From a virus: 64,000 nucleotides of DNA. The notes below the pieces were generated by a model. It was given only the letters and a program-made list of their open reading frames with translations, ran no database searches and was not told where the DNA came from. Of this stretch, positions 26,424 to 34,300 are shown piece after piece (within the stretch, counting starts at the first letter, position 1; every line of letters starts with the position of its first letter). The translations under genes and the position numbers were made by a program. The DNA is taken from positions 1 through 64,000 of IMG/VR virus record IMGVR_UViG_3300031539_000004; one strand, 5' to 3'.

Positions 26424-26741
26424 ATGGCGAAGTACCGGATTGCGATCGCGACCTCGGCCTACCCGGGTCTGAAGCGCGGCGACATCGTGGACGAGGAGCC
26501 CGGGGCGAAGGCCACGCGGGCCCGAGTCGAGAAAGGCGTTCTCCAGAAGGTCGATGGCTCGGCCGGGGTGACGGCCCCGCCGCCACCGCCAGAGGATCCG
26601 CCGGCCGATCCGCCGGCCGATCCGCCAGCCGATCTGCCCGCGGAGACCGAGGAGGCCCCCAAGGGCCGCAGGTCGTCCAAGAGGGGCGATAGTGGTGCCG
26701 AGGACCCGAGCGGTGACGCCGAGGGCAACAGCGGCCACTGA
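26424..26741 (+). CDS. Proline-rich hypothetical protein, 105 aa
   Basis: GAGGAGG before the ATG. A small N-terminal domain (KYRIAIATSAYPGLKRGDIV, residues 3-22) reads like a head-tail-type beta module. Residues about 52-75 are a PADPPADPPAD repeat with the corresponding short DNA repeat, and the tail is Ser/Gly/Asp-rich. Function unknown. Confidence 0.55.
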   Translation: MAKYRIAIATSAYPGLKRGDIVDEEPGAKATRARVEKGVLQKVDGSAGVTAPPPPPEDPPADPPADPPADLPAETEEAPKGRRSSKRGDSGAEDPSGDAEGNSGH

Positions 26742-26798
26742 GGCCGTCTGACGGTCGCTGGACGTTCACGGTCCCTCGACCCTGGCGACCTGCGGTTG

Positions 26799-26811
26799 TA
26801 CGCTCCCTCGC
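26799..26811 (+). promoter_or_regulatory. Leaderless promoter (-10 TACGCT) without palindrome
   Basis: TACGCT at 26799-26804, then 7 nt, then ATG 26812, with no Shine-Dalgarno. The -35 is poor (TCGACC about 17 bp upstream). Spacing matches the leaderless class in this genome. Confidence 0.5.
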
Positions 26812-27012
26812 ATGGCTTGCGGATGTGGCAAAGGTAAGAAGGCGACCACCGCCGAGGAACCCCTGATCTTGGGGGAAGACTTCGGCGAGTCGCGCCAGGT
26901 GCGGGCCACGGTCCACATCCTCGGGATCGCCGCGCAGGAAGTGGCGTGGGTCCGGGGGTCGAAGGTGGACTTCTACATCGAGCACCAGTGGCTCCAAGCC
27001 GTCACCAACTGA
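26812..27012 (+). CDS. Small MACGCGKGK-family protein, 66 aa
   Basis: Begins MACGCGKGKKATT, a CxC motif plus basic tail also found at the start of the protein at 30162. The remainder (VRATVHILGIAAQEVAWVRG) is beta-like. Leaderless start. CGC-K proteins are frequent in actinophages, but their role is unknown; the paired cysteines may bind metal. Confidence 0.6.
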   Translation: MACGCGKGKKATTAEEPLILGEDFGESRQVRATVHILGIAAQEVAWVRGSKVDFYIEHQWLQAVTN

Positions 27013-27023
27013 GGAGAGAGCGA

Positions 27024-27236
27024 ATGCCCGAAGAGGACGAGATCGACATCGCCGCCGCCGCTGACGAAGCAGCGAAGCTCGAGGCCCCGGACCGGGTGCC
27101 CGAGGACGACGACGACGCCCACCCCGAAGACATCCCCGCCGAGCTCATCGAGCTGTCGGTGGCGCTGGACACCGGGGACGCCGAGAGCACCGCGGCCGCC
27201 GCGGCCGAGCTCGCGACGATGGGGGGCCAGGCATGA
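27024..27236 (+). CDS. Small highly acidic protein, 70 aa
   Basis: GAGGAGAGAG precedes ATG 27024. About a third of residues are Asp/Glu and another third Ala (ADEAAKLEAPDRVPEDDDDA). Probably disordered or helical. The stop overlaps the endolysin start by ATGA, so it is co-translated with the lysis protein. Confidence 0.6.
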   Translation: MPEEDEIDIAAAADEAAKLEAPDRVPEDDDDAHPEDIPAELIELSVALDTGDAESTAAAAAELATMGGQA

Positions 27237-28282
27237 GTACCCTCACCGACCCGCTGACCGGCGAGAAGTTCTCGTACCTCACCCGCGCCGAGTGGGGCGC
27301 TCGCCCGCCGAAGTACCGCAACGGGCTGGCGTCGACGGCGAACGGTGTGTTCATGCACCACACCGTCACCAGCATCGCGCCGGCCGCTTCGATCTGGCGT
27401 GCCGTCCAGAACTTCCACATGGACACCCGAGGCTGGGCCGACGTGGCCTACTCGTTCGGGATCGATGTGGTGACCGGCCAGATCCTCGAGGGGCGCGGCA
27501 TCGGGATCGCGGGCGGTCACACGGCCGGCTACAACTCCTCGTCCCACGCGATCTGCTGGATTGCGAACACCGACGACGTGAACCCGACCGCGGCAGCGAA
27601 GCGGGCGTGGCTGGCGGTGCTCCACACGATCGAGGCCCGCTACGGCAACGGCCCCGAGCGCGGGCACCGCGACGTGGCGCAGACCGGCTGCCCTGGCGGC
27701 TACGGGTACACCTGGCTCAAGGCCGGGTTCCCGACCTCGGGATCGCCGGGCGAACCGCCGCCGCCGCCGCCTCCTCCGCCGCCTTCGGGTACTCGGGTCC
27801 TCGCCAAGGGCATGGTCGGCGACGACGTGAAGCAGTGGCAGACCCGGCTCGCCGGGCGCGGATACTGGATCGCCGCGGACGGTGCGTTCGGTGATCTCAC
27901 CGAGGGCGTGACGAAGTGGTTCCAGGAGGGCCGCAAGATCGATGTGGACGGCAAGGTCGGTCCGCAGACCCTCGCGTCGATGACCGCAGCGGAGAAGGAG
28001 AACTGGAAGCCGTCGCTCGGCGGCCCGGTCAAGCCGACCCCGCCGGCGACCGCTGGTCCTCCGTGGCCGGGCCGGTACCTGAAGAGGGGGATGTCGGGCA
28101 ACGACGTCCGGGTCTGGCAGGCGCGCATGAAGCAGCGCGGTTGGAACCTCGCCGCGGACGGCCAGTACGGACCCGCGTCGGAATCGGTGTGCCAGAAGTT
28201 CCAGGCCGAGAAGCGTCTCGGGGTCGACGGCATCGTGGGTCCGGCGACGTGGGACGCGACGTTCAACTCGCCGATCACCTGA
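27233..28282 (+). CDS. lysA: Endolysin: N-acetylmuramoyl-L-alanine amidase with two PG-binding domains
   Basis: 349 residues. Residues about 15-165 form an Amidase_2/PGRP domain: the entry TRAEWGARPP, zinc ligands at His43 (FMHHTVTS), His near 145 (GHRDV) and Cys near 153 (TGCPG). A proline linker (residues about 172-185) is followed by two PG_binding_1 repeats (VKQWQTRLAGRGYWIAADG, VRVWQARMKQRGWNLAADG). Cleaves the amide bond between MurNAc and the stem peptide. Lies after holin-like genes and before a strong terminator. Confidence 0.92.
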   Translation: MSTLTDPLTGEKFSYLTRAEWGARPPKYRNGLASTANGVFMHHTVTSIAPAASIWRAVQNFHMDTRGWADVAYSFGIDVVTGQILEGRGIGIAGGHTAGYNSSSHAICWIANTDDVNPTAAAKRAWLAVLHTIEARYGNGPERGHRDVAQTGCPGGYGYTWLKAGFPTSGSPGEPPPPPPPPPPSGTRVLAKGMVGDDVKQWQTRLAGRGYWIAADGAFGDLTEGVTKWFQEGRKIDVDGKVGPQTLASMTAAEKENWKPSLGGPVKPTPPATAGPPWPGRYLKRGMSGNDVRVWQARMKQRGWNLAADGQYGPASESVCQKFQAEKRLGVDGIVGPATWDATFNSPIT

Positions 28283-28308
28283 CCGCAGCGGGGCGGCTGT
28301 AGGAAGGA

Positions 28309-28338
28309 GACCCCGGCCCTCGCGGGTCGGGGTCTTCC
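28309..28338 (+). terminator. Terminator after the lysis genes
   Basis: GACCCCG...CGGGGTC arms around a GCCCTCGCGGGT loop, about 27 bases after the endolysin stop, followed by TTCC. It directly abuts the promoter at 28340, closing the late transcript. Confidence 0.8.
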
Positions 28339-28339
28339 G

Positions 28340-28359
28340 CGTAGCAGCAGAGCTACAGT
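28340..28359 (+). promoter_or_regulatory. Leaderless promoter with palindrome (N8 variant)
   Basis: CGTAG, eight bases, CTACA. The right arm continues into a TACAGT -10 (28354-28359), and ATG 28366 follows after 6 nt. One base shorter than the usual N9 spacing. Confidence 0.6.
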
Positions 28360-28365
28360 CCGGCG

Positions 28366-28839
28366 ATGGCCGCCCACACCTCTGACGATCCCGAGCTCGA
28401 CGCGTTGCTCGAGGGGGTGATGCCGGGACTCGTGTTCCCGACCGACGGGCTGCCGTTGCCTCCCGAGCCGTCGGCCGGCGACGTCCAGAAGCTGCTCGCC
28501 GCGACGGACTCCGAGCTCGCCGAGACGACCCGCGACTATTACCGGGCGCGCCGAGCGAAGGCGCTGGCGGTGATCCGGTGGAACCAGCACCTCGATCGGA
28601 CGTTGGTGAACCTGGCGAACGCGTCACCCGAGCGGCGAGGCGCGCAGGCGGATCGGGAGGCGTTGGCGCGGCGTACTCGGCTGAACCGCGACAGCGAGGA
28701 GATGGGCGACTCGTTGTGGCGGGCGTCGATCATCCTCGAGGAGCACGTCGAGGCCGTGAAGGAGCACCTCTACTCGGTGCGGGCGCGGTACTCGGGCCTC
28801 CAGTCGCTGCTGCGGTCGGTGGTCGACATCCCGCTTTGA
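28366..28839 (+). CDS. Helical hypothetical protein, 157 aa
   Basis: Leaderless start. Residues about 45-157 are predicted continuous helix with heptad-like patterning (TTRDYYRARRAKALAVIRW, SIILEEHVEAVKEHLYSV). No cysteines or membrane segments. First gene after the late-operon terminator. Function not recognised. Confidence 0.65.
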   Translation: MAAHTSDDPELDALLEGVMPGLVFPTDGLPLPPEPSAGDVQKLLAATDSELAETTRDYYRARRAKALAVIRWNQHLDRTLVNLANASPERRGAQADREALARRTRLNRDSEEMGDSLWRASIILEEHVEAVKEHLYSVRARYSGLQSLLRSVVDIPL

Positions 28840-28941
28840 GGCCCCGAGGGCGGGGTGAGCGGGGAAGGAATCCGAGGTTTCTTTCCGGCCCCCCCGGAAG
28901 GCCAGTAGTGGCGCGGGTTTCCGAGACCCCCCATCTGGCGC

Positions 28942-28975
28942 TGTAGTTGACTCGACTACAGATGCACGGTATCTT
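28942..28975 (+). promoter_or_regulatory. Leaderless promoter with perfect palindrome
   Basis: TGTAG-N9-CTACA at 28942-28960. -35 TTGACT (28947-28952), 17-bp spacer, -10 TATCTT (28970-28975), then 6 nt to ATG 28982. The closest to a textbook promoter in the set. Confidence 0.85.
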
Positions 28976-28981
28976 GTGGAC

Positions 28982-29227
28982 ATGGAAACCACCACCACCC
29001 CCACCACCGAAGAGGTCACCGAAGCCCTGCGCTCGGCCCTCATCGACGCCGGCTCCGACGCCCACGGCATCGCCGATCAGCTCGCCGAGGACTTCGGCGT
29101 GAAGGTCACCGGCTGGACGCAGGCCCTGAGCACGACCCTCACGGTCACCCTCCCCGCCGACATCGACGCCGACGAACTCGCCGAGATCGCCGACATCGCC
29201 GACAGCATCGACTTCGGCCCCCGCTGA
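28982..29227 (+). CDS. Small early-type protein, paralog of the 34439 gene
   Basis: 81 residues; ATG 28982 set by the leaderless promoter. Thr-rich start, then ADQLAEDFGVKVTGW and STTLTVTLPADIDADEL. The protein at 34439 shows the same plan (AVELVEALGVTVETA, RNVTVTLDADVDVAGV), so the two are paralogs. Function unknown. Confidence 0.65.
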   Translation: METTTTPTTEEVTEALRSALIDAGSDAHGIADQLAEDFGVKVTGWTQALSTTLTVTLPADIDADELAEIADIADSIDFGPR

Positions 29228-29260
29228 AGCGCCCGACCAACTCACCAAGGAGACCCCGAC

Positions 29261-29716
29261 ATGGGAGCATACGACTTCACCACAACCAGCCTCGGCAAGA
29301 CCGCCGAGCAAGCCTTCGACCGGGCGGTCCGCGACGCTCAGTACGAGTACGGCCACGGGGGCTACACCGGCTCCATCGCCGAGAAGCACGACTTCGTACT
29401 GGTCGCCACGCCGAAGGGCACCAGCGCCGAGCGGCTCCTCGCCAAGACCTACGACGCCCACGCGGCGCTCGAGGCCGAGGCTGGCACCGAGTGGGCGCGG
29501 AAGGCCACCGCCAAGGAGCGCAAGGCGCTCGCCTACCTGCGAGAGAAGCTCGGCCACCAAGCCGACCGGTGGATCGAAGCGGCCGAGGGCGACAAGTGGG
29601 GGCCAGCCGCAGCGATCGAGGTGACCGGCAAGCGCGCCGCCGAGATCAAGGCCCGCGCGGGCCGCAAGGGCACCCACGACAAGGTCTTCACCTTCACCGG
29701 CTACGCCTCGAGCTGA
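29261..29716 (+). CDS. Conserved actinophage-type hypothetical protein, 151 aa
   Basis: AAGGAG precedes the ATG. The N-terminus MGAYDFTTTSLGKTAEQAFD then AQYEYGHGGYTGSIAEKH is of a type I have seen in many actinobacterial phages and prophages. A mixed alpha/beta fold is likely, with a Lys-rich helical middle. No activity is known for this group. Confidence 0.65.
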   Translation: MGAYDFTTTSLGKTAEQAFDRAVRDAQYEYGHGGYTGSIAEKHDFVLVATPKGTSAERLLAKTYDAHAALEAEAGTEWARKATAKERKALAYLREKLGHQADRWIEAAEGDKWGPAAAIEVTGKRAAEIKARAGRKGTHDKVFTFTGYASS

Positions 29717-29756
29717 CGCCGAAACCGACCACCACCACCAAACAAGGAGAACCCCA

Positions 29757-30143
29757 ATGGGCTACACAACCACCTTCGAAGGCGAGATCAAGATCGAGCC
29801 TCCGCTCACCGACCGCCAGGCCGAGCGCCTGAACGCCGCCGCCGAGGCGGCGCGCGACGACGGGGTCCAGCCGACCCGGTACGCGACGAACTGCGACTGG
29901 CGGGTCTACGACCACGGCTCGGCGATCCGCTGGGACGAGAGCGAGAAGTTCTACGACGCCGCGGCGTGGATGGTCTGGATGATCAGCCAGCTCCCCGACA
30001 CCCGCACCGCCAACGGGGCGATCGCCGCGGAGGGCGAGGAGCCGGGCGACCAGTGGCGGCTCCGGGTCGTGGACGGGAAGGTCTTCGTGGACGAGGGCAA
30101 GGTCGCCTACGCCGAGTCGGGAACCCCGCTCACGATCGACTGA
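29757..30143 (+). CDS. Conserved phage hypothetical protein (GYTT-F type), 128 aa
   Basis: AAGGAG about 8 nt upstream. Begins MGYTTTFEGEIKIEPPLTDRQ, a common phage family start (GYTT.F.G...I.PPL). Trp-rich centre (YDAAAWMVWMISQL) and a C-terminal beta hairpin (RLRVVDGKVFVDEGKV). No experimentally known role. Confidence 0.65.
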   Translation: MGYTTTFEGEIKIEPPLTDRQAERLNAAAEAARDDGVQPTRYATNCDWRVYDHGSAIRWDESEKFYDAAAWMVWMISQLPDTRTANGAIAAEGEEPGDQWRLRVVDGKVFVDEGKVAYAESGTPLTID

Positions 30144-30161
30144 CCCGATAACCTCGCCCGC

Positions 30162-30443
30162 ATGGCATGTGGATGCGGCAAGGGGAAGGCAGCGGCGAGG
30201 GCGGCGACGCCGAGGGCCGCGCGACGTGGGGCAGGTGAGACGCCCCGAGCGACCCGTGCTGCGTCGCCGAACTCGGTGCCCGCGGGTACCCGCCGAACCG
30301 TGGACTCGGAGAAGTCGAAGCGTCGGGTGCTCTACACGGTCATCCCTCGCAACGGGGCCGAGCAGGTCACGTTCGATCGGCTCGAGGACGCCCGAGCGTT
30401 CGCCCGCGAGAACGTGGGCAGGGTGGAGATCTCTCGGCGATGA
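30162..30443 (+). CDS. MACGCGKGK-family basic protein, 93 aa
   Basis: Leaderless: -10 TAACCT (30149-30154), 7 nt, ATG. Begins MACGCGKGKAAARAATP like the 26812 protein. A long basic Ala/Arg-rich stretch follows, then a C-terminal domain (RVLYTVIPRNGAEQVTFDRL, ARAFARENVG) resembling small DNA- or protein-binding modules. Confidence 0.6.
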   Translation: MACGCGKGKAAARAATPRAARRGAGETPRATRAASPNSVPAGTRRTVDSEKSKRRVLYTVIPRNGAEQVTFDRLEDARAFARENVGRVEISRR

Positions 30444-30649
30444 GCTGGGGAGCGGGCGGCCGACCCGGTGGCGGGGGGCCAGCGGCGACTCCTCGCAGCT
30501 TCGCCGGGTGGAAGCACCGGTCATCATCCTGCGGCAGCTCGATGGTGGTCCGGCCGCTACACCGAACCGGTTGCCTGGCTGTAGTTCGCAGAGCTACGGT
30601 GGGGGCCGACGCCGAGCTGGCAGGAGTTCCTGTCACACCCCCTGCGTAG
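30440..30649 (+). CDS. Doubtful small basic ORF, 69 aa
   Basis: ATGA-coupled to the previous gene, but the sequence is low in structure (Gly/Ser/Arg/Val) and overlaps the promoter at 30571-30600. Only the overlap start supports it. It may be spurious. Confidence 0.3.
   Translation: MSWGAGGRPGGGGPAATPRSFAGWKHRSSSCGSSMVVRPLHRTGCLAVVRRATVGADAELAGVPVTPPA
30571..30600 (+). promoter_or_regulatory. Promoter with palindrome, leadered transcript
   Basis: -35 TTGCCT (30571-30576), 18-bp spacer, -10 TACGGT (30595-30600). Palindrome TGTAG-N9-CTACG at 30580-30598, its right arm forming the -10. The next gene starts 74 nt downstream with AGGAGG, so here the mRNA has a leader. Confidence 0.7.
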
Positions 30650-30673
30650 GGTGGACGTATTAGGAGGATCCGA

Positions 30674-30913
30674 ATGGACCGCACACCTCGCTTCACCCCC
30701 CGACCATCGCACCGAGCCCTACCGGGCCAGTGCGGGACGATCGCCAAGGCGATCCGCGAAGGTCGGGCCTCCCCCGAGATCGGCCAGTCGACCCATTCGG
30801 GTCGCTGCGTCGATCCCGAGGAGGGGACCATCGACTGCATCTGCGGTCTCGATGAGGGCCACCGGCTCGCCGTCGAGGCCCGCTGCGTGGCCGCCGGCGT
30901 CGACTACCTCTGA
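30674..30913 (+). CDS. Small cysteine-containing hypothetical protein, 79 aa
   Basis: AGGAGGA about 7 nt before the ATG. Five cysteines, including CICGLDEGH, and an RCVAAG C-terminus suggest a small metal-binding fold. First gene of the operon leading to the recombination genes. Confidence 0.6.
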   Translation: MDRTPRFTPRPSHRALPGQCGTIAKAIREGRASPEIGQSTHSGRCVDPEEGTIDCICGLDEGHRLAVEARCVAAGVDYL

Positions 30914-30937
30914 TCCACCAACCCAAGGAGAACCATC

Positions 30938-31207
30938 ATGGCCGCACGGCCGTACCAACTGCATGCCCGCAAGGAGATCGTGACGGTCGAGAACATCGAC
31001 CGGCCCGTCACCTCGTTCTCGACGCTCGAGGCGGCCGAGGAAGAGGCTGCGCTGTGGGCGAAGGCCGGGTTCGCCGTCGAGGTGATCGACACCTCCAAGG
31101 GCGAGACGCCGACGATCGCCACCGAACCTGCTGGCGACGCCGACGACGAGACCGACGGCGACGCTGACCCGCTCGATCCCGACGACCAGCAGGCCGCCGG
31201 GTTCTGA
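30938..31207 (+). CDS. Hypothetical protein with acidic tail, 89 aa
   Basis: AAGGAG upstream. Residues 1-55 look like a compact alpha/beta domain (PYQLHARKEIVTVENIDRPV, ALWAKAGFAVEVID). The C-terminal 30 are Asp-rich (DADDETDGDADPLDPDD). Upstream of Gam, overlapping its ATG by one base. Confidence 0.6.
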   Translation: MAARPYQLHARKEIVTVENIDRPVTSFSTLEAAEEEAALWAKAGFAVEVIDTSKGETPTIATEPAGDADDETDGDADPLDPDDQQAAGF

Positions 31208-31797
31208 TGGACGACCCCGAAGACCTTCTCGACTGGCCCGAGGACTACGCCGATTGGGGCGAGAACGGTCCACCGGACCAGGACAACGCCGACCGGCTCC
31301 TCCGAGGGCTGCGAGCCGTCACCCGCCGGCGAGACGAGTTCCTCGACGTGGCGAACCGTCGCCGCGCCGAGCTCGACGCCCGGATCGCCGAGGTGGTCGG
31401 CCCGCTTGACCAGCAGGTCGCCGACATCACGTTCCAGCTCGAGCAGTACCACGCCGCGGTGCTCAGCGTCGCGCCGAGCCAGACCACGGTGAAGCTCCCC
31501 CACGGGACGCTGAGGGCGAGGGCTGGCGGCGTGTCGTGGGAGATCGAGGACGAGGAGGCGCTTCGGGCGTGGCTCAAGGAGAACTGGCCGGCGTTGCTTG
31601 AGCCGCAGGAACCTCCGAAGGCGAAGCTCAACCGCAACGAGATGAAGACCGCGCTGAAGGAGGGCGCTGTGGTGGACCGCAAGAAGGGCGGCCAGGTGCC
31701 CCGCGATGAGGAAGGGACGGTGGTCGATCCGAAGACCGGCGAGGTCGTCCCGGGCCTCCGCATCGTGGCGAAGGACACCGGCTTCTTCATCGACTAG
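31207..31797 (+). CDS. gam: Gam-like host-nuclease inhibitor / DNA-end-binding protein
   Basis: 196 residues of the phage Mu Gam-like family: an N-terminal helix (LLRGLRAVTRRRDEFLDVAN), a coiled region (ITFQLEQYHAAVLSV), then the beta core TTVKLPHGTLRARAGGVSWE and EDEEALRAWLKENWP, ending GEVVPGLRIVAKDTGFFI. Gam proteins bind double-stranded DNA ends and block RecBCD/AddAB-type exonucleases. The downstream HIRAN and SSB genes support a DNA-end or recombination module. Confidence 0.85.
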   Translation: MDDPEDLLDWPEDYADWGENGPPDQDNADRLLRGLRAVTRRRDEFLDVANRRRAELDARIAEVVGPLDQQVADITFQLEQYHAAVLSVAPSQTTVKLPHGTLRARAGGVSWEIEDEEALRAWLKENWPALLEPQEPPKAKLNRNEMKTALKEGAVVDRKKGGQVPRDEEGTVVDPKTGEVVPGLRIVAKDTGFFID

Positions 31798-31834
31798 CCG
31801 TAGCCGATCCGACAACAAGACCGGGTGGATGCCC

Positions 31835-31855
31835 CGTAGCGTGAGGTGCTACGAT
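31835..31855 (+). promoter_or_regulatory. Palindrome with -10 TACGAT
   Basis: CGTAG-N9-CTACG (31835-31853). TACGAT (31850-31855) could be the -10. The next start is 31896 with a Shine-Dalgarno. A second, weaker CGTAG-N9-CAACA lies at 31799. Confidence 0.5.
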
Positions 31856-31895
31856 CCACCTTCCGACCAAGCAACCTGATGACAAGGAGATGCCC

Positions 31896-32813
31896 ATGCC
31901 TGGCATTGATGAGAACTACGCCTCACCCGGTTTGCGGTGGGGCCTCCTGCTCGAGGATCACCCGGGCGCGACCTACGAGTTCGCGCTGCTCACGGGCGAC
32001 CAGATCCCGAACGGAGGGGTGCCCGCGAGCTACGGCGGCGAGCGCACGTTCTGCGTGGCGACGATCACCTTCCCCGAGGGGTCGACGCTCGCTCCGGTGA
32101 CCGCGTACAAGCCGGTCCCACCCGAGGGCGAGGCCGACGACTGGAACACGCTCTGCACGAAGACGCAGGGCCGGGCGCTCAAGAAGGCCGGGTACCCCGA
32201 CAACCTCAAGGATTTGAAGGCGCTGGTGCTGTGGCGTCAGCGCAACGCCGAGGTCCACGCGATCGGCACCGCGGCGTCCGATGGGCGCGCGACGCTGGCG
32301 ATCGGGTCGGGTGAGGCGGTCACGCAGGCGCTCGAGGCGGCGGGAACTTCGTCGCCGGATGGGCGCTCCGGTGATGACGATGACGGGTCGGGCGACGCCC
32401 CGCATCCCGAGACCGTCGCGCAGATCCGTGAGGCGTTCGGCGAGGTCGACGCCGAGGTGCAGGCGAAGGCGAAGGCGTGGGCCGATGAGGCCGGGTTCGA
32501 TCTGCTCGCCCCGCCGACCGAGGAGACGGCGTCGAAGGTGCTCACGAAGCTGCGGGCGACGCTGGCGAAGAGCGCCGATGATGAGGTGGTCGACGCCGAG
32601 CTGGTCCCCGAGGGGGTCGACCCGGCGACGGGTGAGCTGCTCGAGGGCGACGCTGCGATGGTCGCGGAACTGGTCGCGGGCCTCAACGCCGACGAGATGA
32701 AGCTCTACGAGGGCTACCTCGCGACGATCGGTGCGCCGGCGACGCTCGGCGAGATGACCGAGGAGCACATCGGGCTGGTCATGGAGTGGCTCGAGGCCGG
32801 TGAGAACGTATGA
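31896..32813 (+). CDS. Hypothetical recombination-module protein, 305 aa
   Basis: The ATG at 31896 is chosen over 31890 because AAGGAG (31884-31889) would directly abut the earlier ATG. The N-terminal 125 residues are a globular domain (YASPGLRWGLLLEDHPGAT, DDWNTLCTKTQGRALKKAGY). Then an acidic linker (GDDDDGSGD) and a helical C-terminal half. Located between Gam and HIRAN, it may be a single-strand annealing or recombination mediator, but no motif proves this. Confidence 0.55.
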   Translation: MPGIDENYASPGLRWGLLLEDHPGATYEFALLTGDQIPNGGVPASYGGERTFCVATITFPEGSTLAPVTAYKPVPPEGEADDWNTLCTKTQGRALKKAGYPDNLKDLKALVLWRQRNAEVHAIGTAASDGRATLAIGSGEAVTQALEAAGTSSPDGRSGDDDDGSGDAPHPETVAQIREAFGEVDAEVQAKAKAWADEAGFDLLAPPTEETASKVLTKLRATLAKSADDEVVDAELVPEGVDPATGELLEGDAAMVAELVAGLNADEMKLYEGYLATIGAPATLGEMTEEHIGLVMEWLEAGENV

Positions 32814-33202
32814 GGACGCTCCAGTTCAAGGTCGTCGGGCTGACGTTCGTTCCGGGCTACCCGGACAACCTGTACCGGTTGCAGGAGGTCGCCGCGGAGC
32901 GTTACCTCACGGGGCCGTCGGCGAGCTTCGGCGATCACGACGCGCCCGAGCCGCTGCCGGTGGTGCTGATCCGCGACCCGGACAACAAGTACGACGCCAA
33001 CGCGATCGAGGTCCACGTTCCGGCGCTCGGCCGGCACGGGATGATCGGCCACGTCCCTGCGAAGGATCCGGCGATCGCGTCGAAGCTCGCGCCGCTCCTC
33101 GACAAGGGCGAGGTGTGGAAGGCGGGGATGACGGCCGTGCTCGTCCACCCCGACAACCCGGACAACCCGGGCATCGAGATCCGCTGCGAGCGGCAGAGCT
33201 GA
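32810..33202 (+). CDS. HIRAN-domain protein
   Basis: 130 residues forming essentially one HIRAN domain: FKVVGLTFVPGYPDNLYRL, VVLIRDPDNKYDANAIEVHV (the rdp.N.yD.nAI core), HGMIGHVPAKDP, LAPLLDKG. HIRAN domains bind DNA 3' ends or damaged DNA, and in larger proteins are fused to helicases. A stand-alone form next to Gam and SSB suggests DNA-end handling during replication or recombination. ATGA-coupled to the previous gene. Confidence 0.85.
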   Translation: MRTLQFKVVGLTFVPGYPDNLYRLQEVAAERYLTGPSASFGDHDAPEPLPVVLIRDPDNKYDANAIEVHVPALGRHGMIGHVPAKDPAIASKLAPLLDKGEVWKAGMTAVLVHPDNPDNPGIEIRCERQS

Positions 33203-33283
33203 CCCAAGGACTGCACCGGTTGAACGAGGCCCTGGCCGGTGGAGGTAGAACACCGGGCCTCACCAATCCAGAAGGAGCCAGCG

Positions 33284-33775
33284 ATGGCAAACGACAACAC
33301 CGTCACGGTGATCGGGAACGCGACTCGTGACCCCGAACTCCGGTTCACCAACAGCGGCCAGGCGGTCGCCAACTTCGGCATCGCCTACAACAAGCGGAAG
33401 AAGAACTCGAGCACCGGCGAGTGGGAGGACCAGGACCCGGCGTTCTTCAACGTGACCGTGTGGGGCCAGATGGCCGAGAACGTCGCCGAGTCGATCTCGA
33501 AGGGGACGCGCTGCGTCGTCTTCGGCCGGCTCGATCAGCGGTCGTGGGAGACCAAGGAGGGCGACAAGCGTTCTCAGGTCGAGATCATCGCCGACGAGGT
33601 GTGCGCTTCGATGCGCTGGGCGACCGTGGACGTGACCCGCAACGAGAAGCGCGACGGCGGCGGCGACGGGAACCGTGGCGGTGGTGGGAACCGTGGCGGC
33701 TCGAGCGGCGGCAACCAGGGCAACCAGGGCGGCGGCAACGGCGGCGGGTTCAACCCCGACGAGGAGCCCTTCTAG
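33284..33775 (+). CDS. ssb: Single-stranded DNA-binding protein
   Basis: 163 residues. OB fold residues 1-115 with the SSB signatures NTVTVIGNATRDPELRFTNS, FFNVTVWGQMAENVAESISK and VVFGRLDQRSWE. A Gly/Asn-rich linker (about 122-155) ends in the acidic tip DEEPF that recruits partner proteins. AAGGAG upstream. Coats replication and recombination intermediates. Confidence 0.95.
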   Translation: MANDNTVTVIGNATRDPELRFTNSGQAVANFGIAYNKRKKNSSTGEWEDQDPAFFNVTVWGQMAENVAESISKGTRCVVFGRLDQRSWETKEGDKRSQVEIIADEVCASMRWATVDVTRNEKRDGGGDGNRGGGGNRGGSSGGNQGNQGGGNGGGFNPDEEPF

Positions 33776-33841
33776 CCGAGCGGGCTGGGGGCCGCCGGCC
33801 AAAGTGTCGGCGCGCCCCTGGGCCTCGGCCTGCTTCGACCG

Positions 33842-34300
33842 ATGACTGATCCCACGACTTCGCGGACGCTCCAGTTCGGGCTGACCTGCCACGCCTGCGG
33901 CGAACCCCTTGTGTTCCTCGGGGCCGGCCACGGGACCGGGGACGGGACGATGAGGCGCGCCCGGGTGTGGTGCGTCGATTGCGACAACGGGTTCGTGCTC
34001 ACCCTCACGATGCGGGCGATGTCGCCGACCGAGCGGGCCGTCCAGAAGGGCGAAGAGGTCCCCGAGCTCGCCCCGAGGTTGCGGCCACACGAGGGCGACG
34101 GCGAGCTGGGGCGCGAGCCGGTGGACCGGACGGGGCCGAGGGCGGGGGCCAGGGCGTTGCGCTCGAGCGCCCCGGTGGACCTTCCCGCCGGGGATCACGG
34201 GACCCGGTACGCGTACGAGCGGCACGGGTGCCGGTGCGACCCTTGCACCGATGAGCAGACGGCGTCGAAGCGCCGCTACCTCGAGCGGAAGTCGGCGTGA
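33842..34300 (+). CDS. Zinc-ribbon protein with HGT-CRC motif, 152 aa
   Basis: Two metal-binding regions: CHACGEPLVF paired with WCVDCDNG (residues about 16-47), and a C-terminal HGTRYAYERHGCRCDPCTDE element, a recurrent phage motif (HGT..gY..hgCRC..C). The first half of the linker is Arg/Pro-rich. Probably nucleic-acid binding. Function not assigned. Confidence 0.65.
   Translation: MTDPTTSRTLQFGLTCHACGEPLVFLGAGHGTGDGTMRRARVWCVDCDNGFVLTLTMRAMSPTERAVQKGEEVPELAPRLRPHEGDGELGREPVDRTGPRAGARALRSSAPVDLPAGDHGTRYAYERHGCRCDPCTDEQTASKRRYLERKSA

Noticed and set aside
26583-26640. Short tandem CCGGCCGATCCG repeats as a possible regulatory or CRISPR-like array.
   Set aside because: They encode PADPP repeats in a Pro-rich protein segment. 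There are no unique spacers. No CRISPR array was seen anywhere in the window.
31890-31895. ATG 31890 as the start of the 305-aa recombination-module protein.
   Set aside because: The Shine-Dalgarno AAGGAG ends at 31889, directly against this codon. ATG 31896 has proper spacing.
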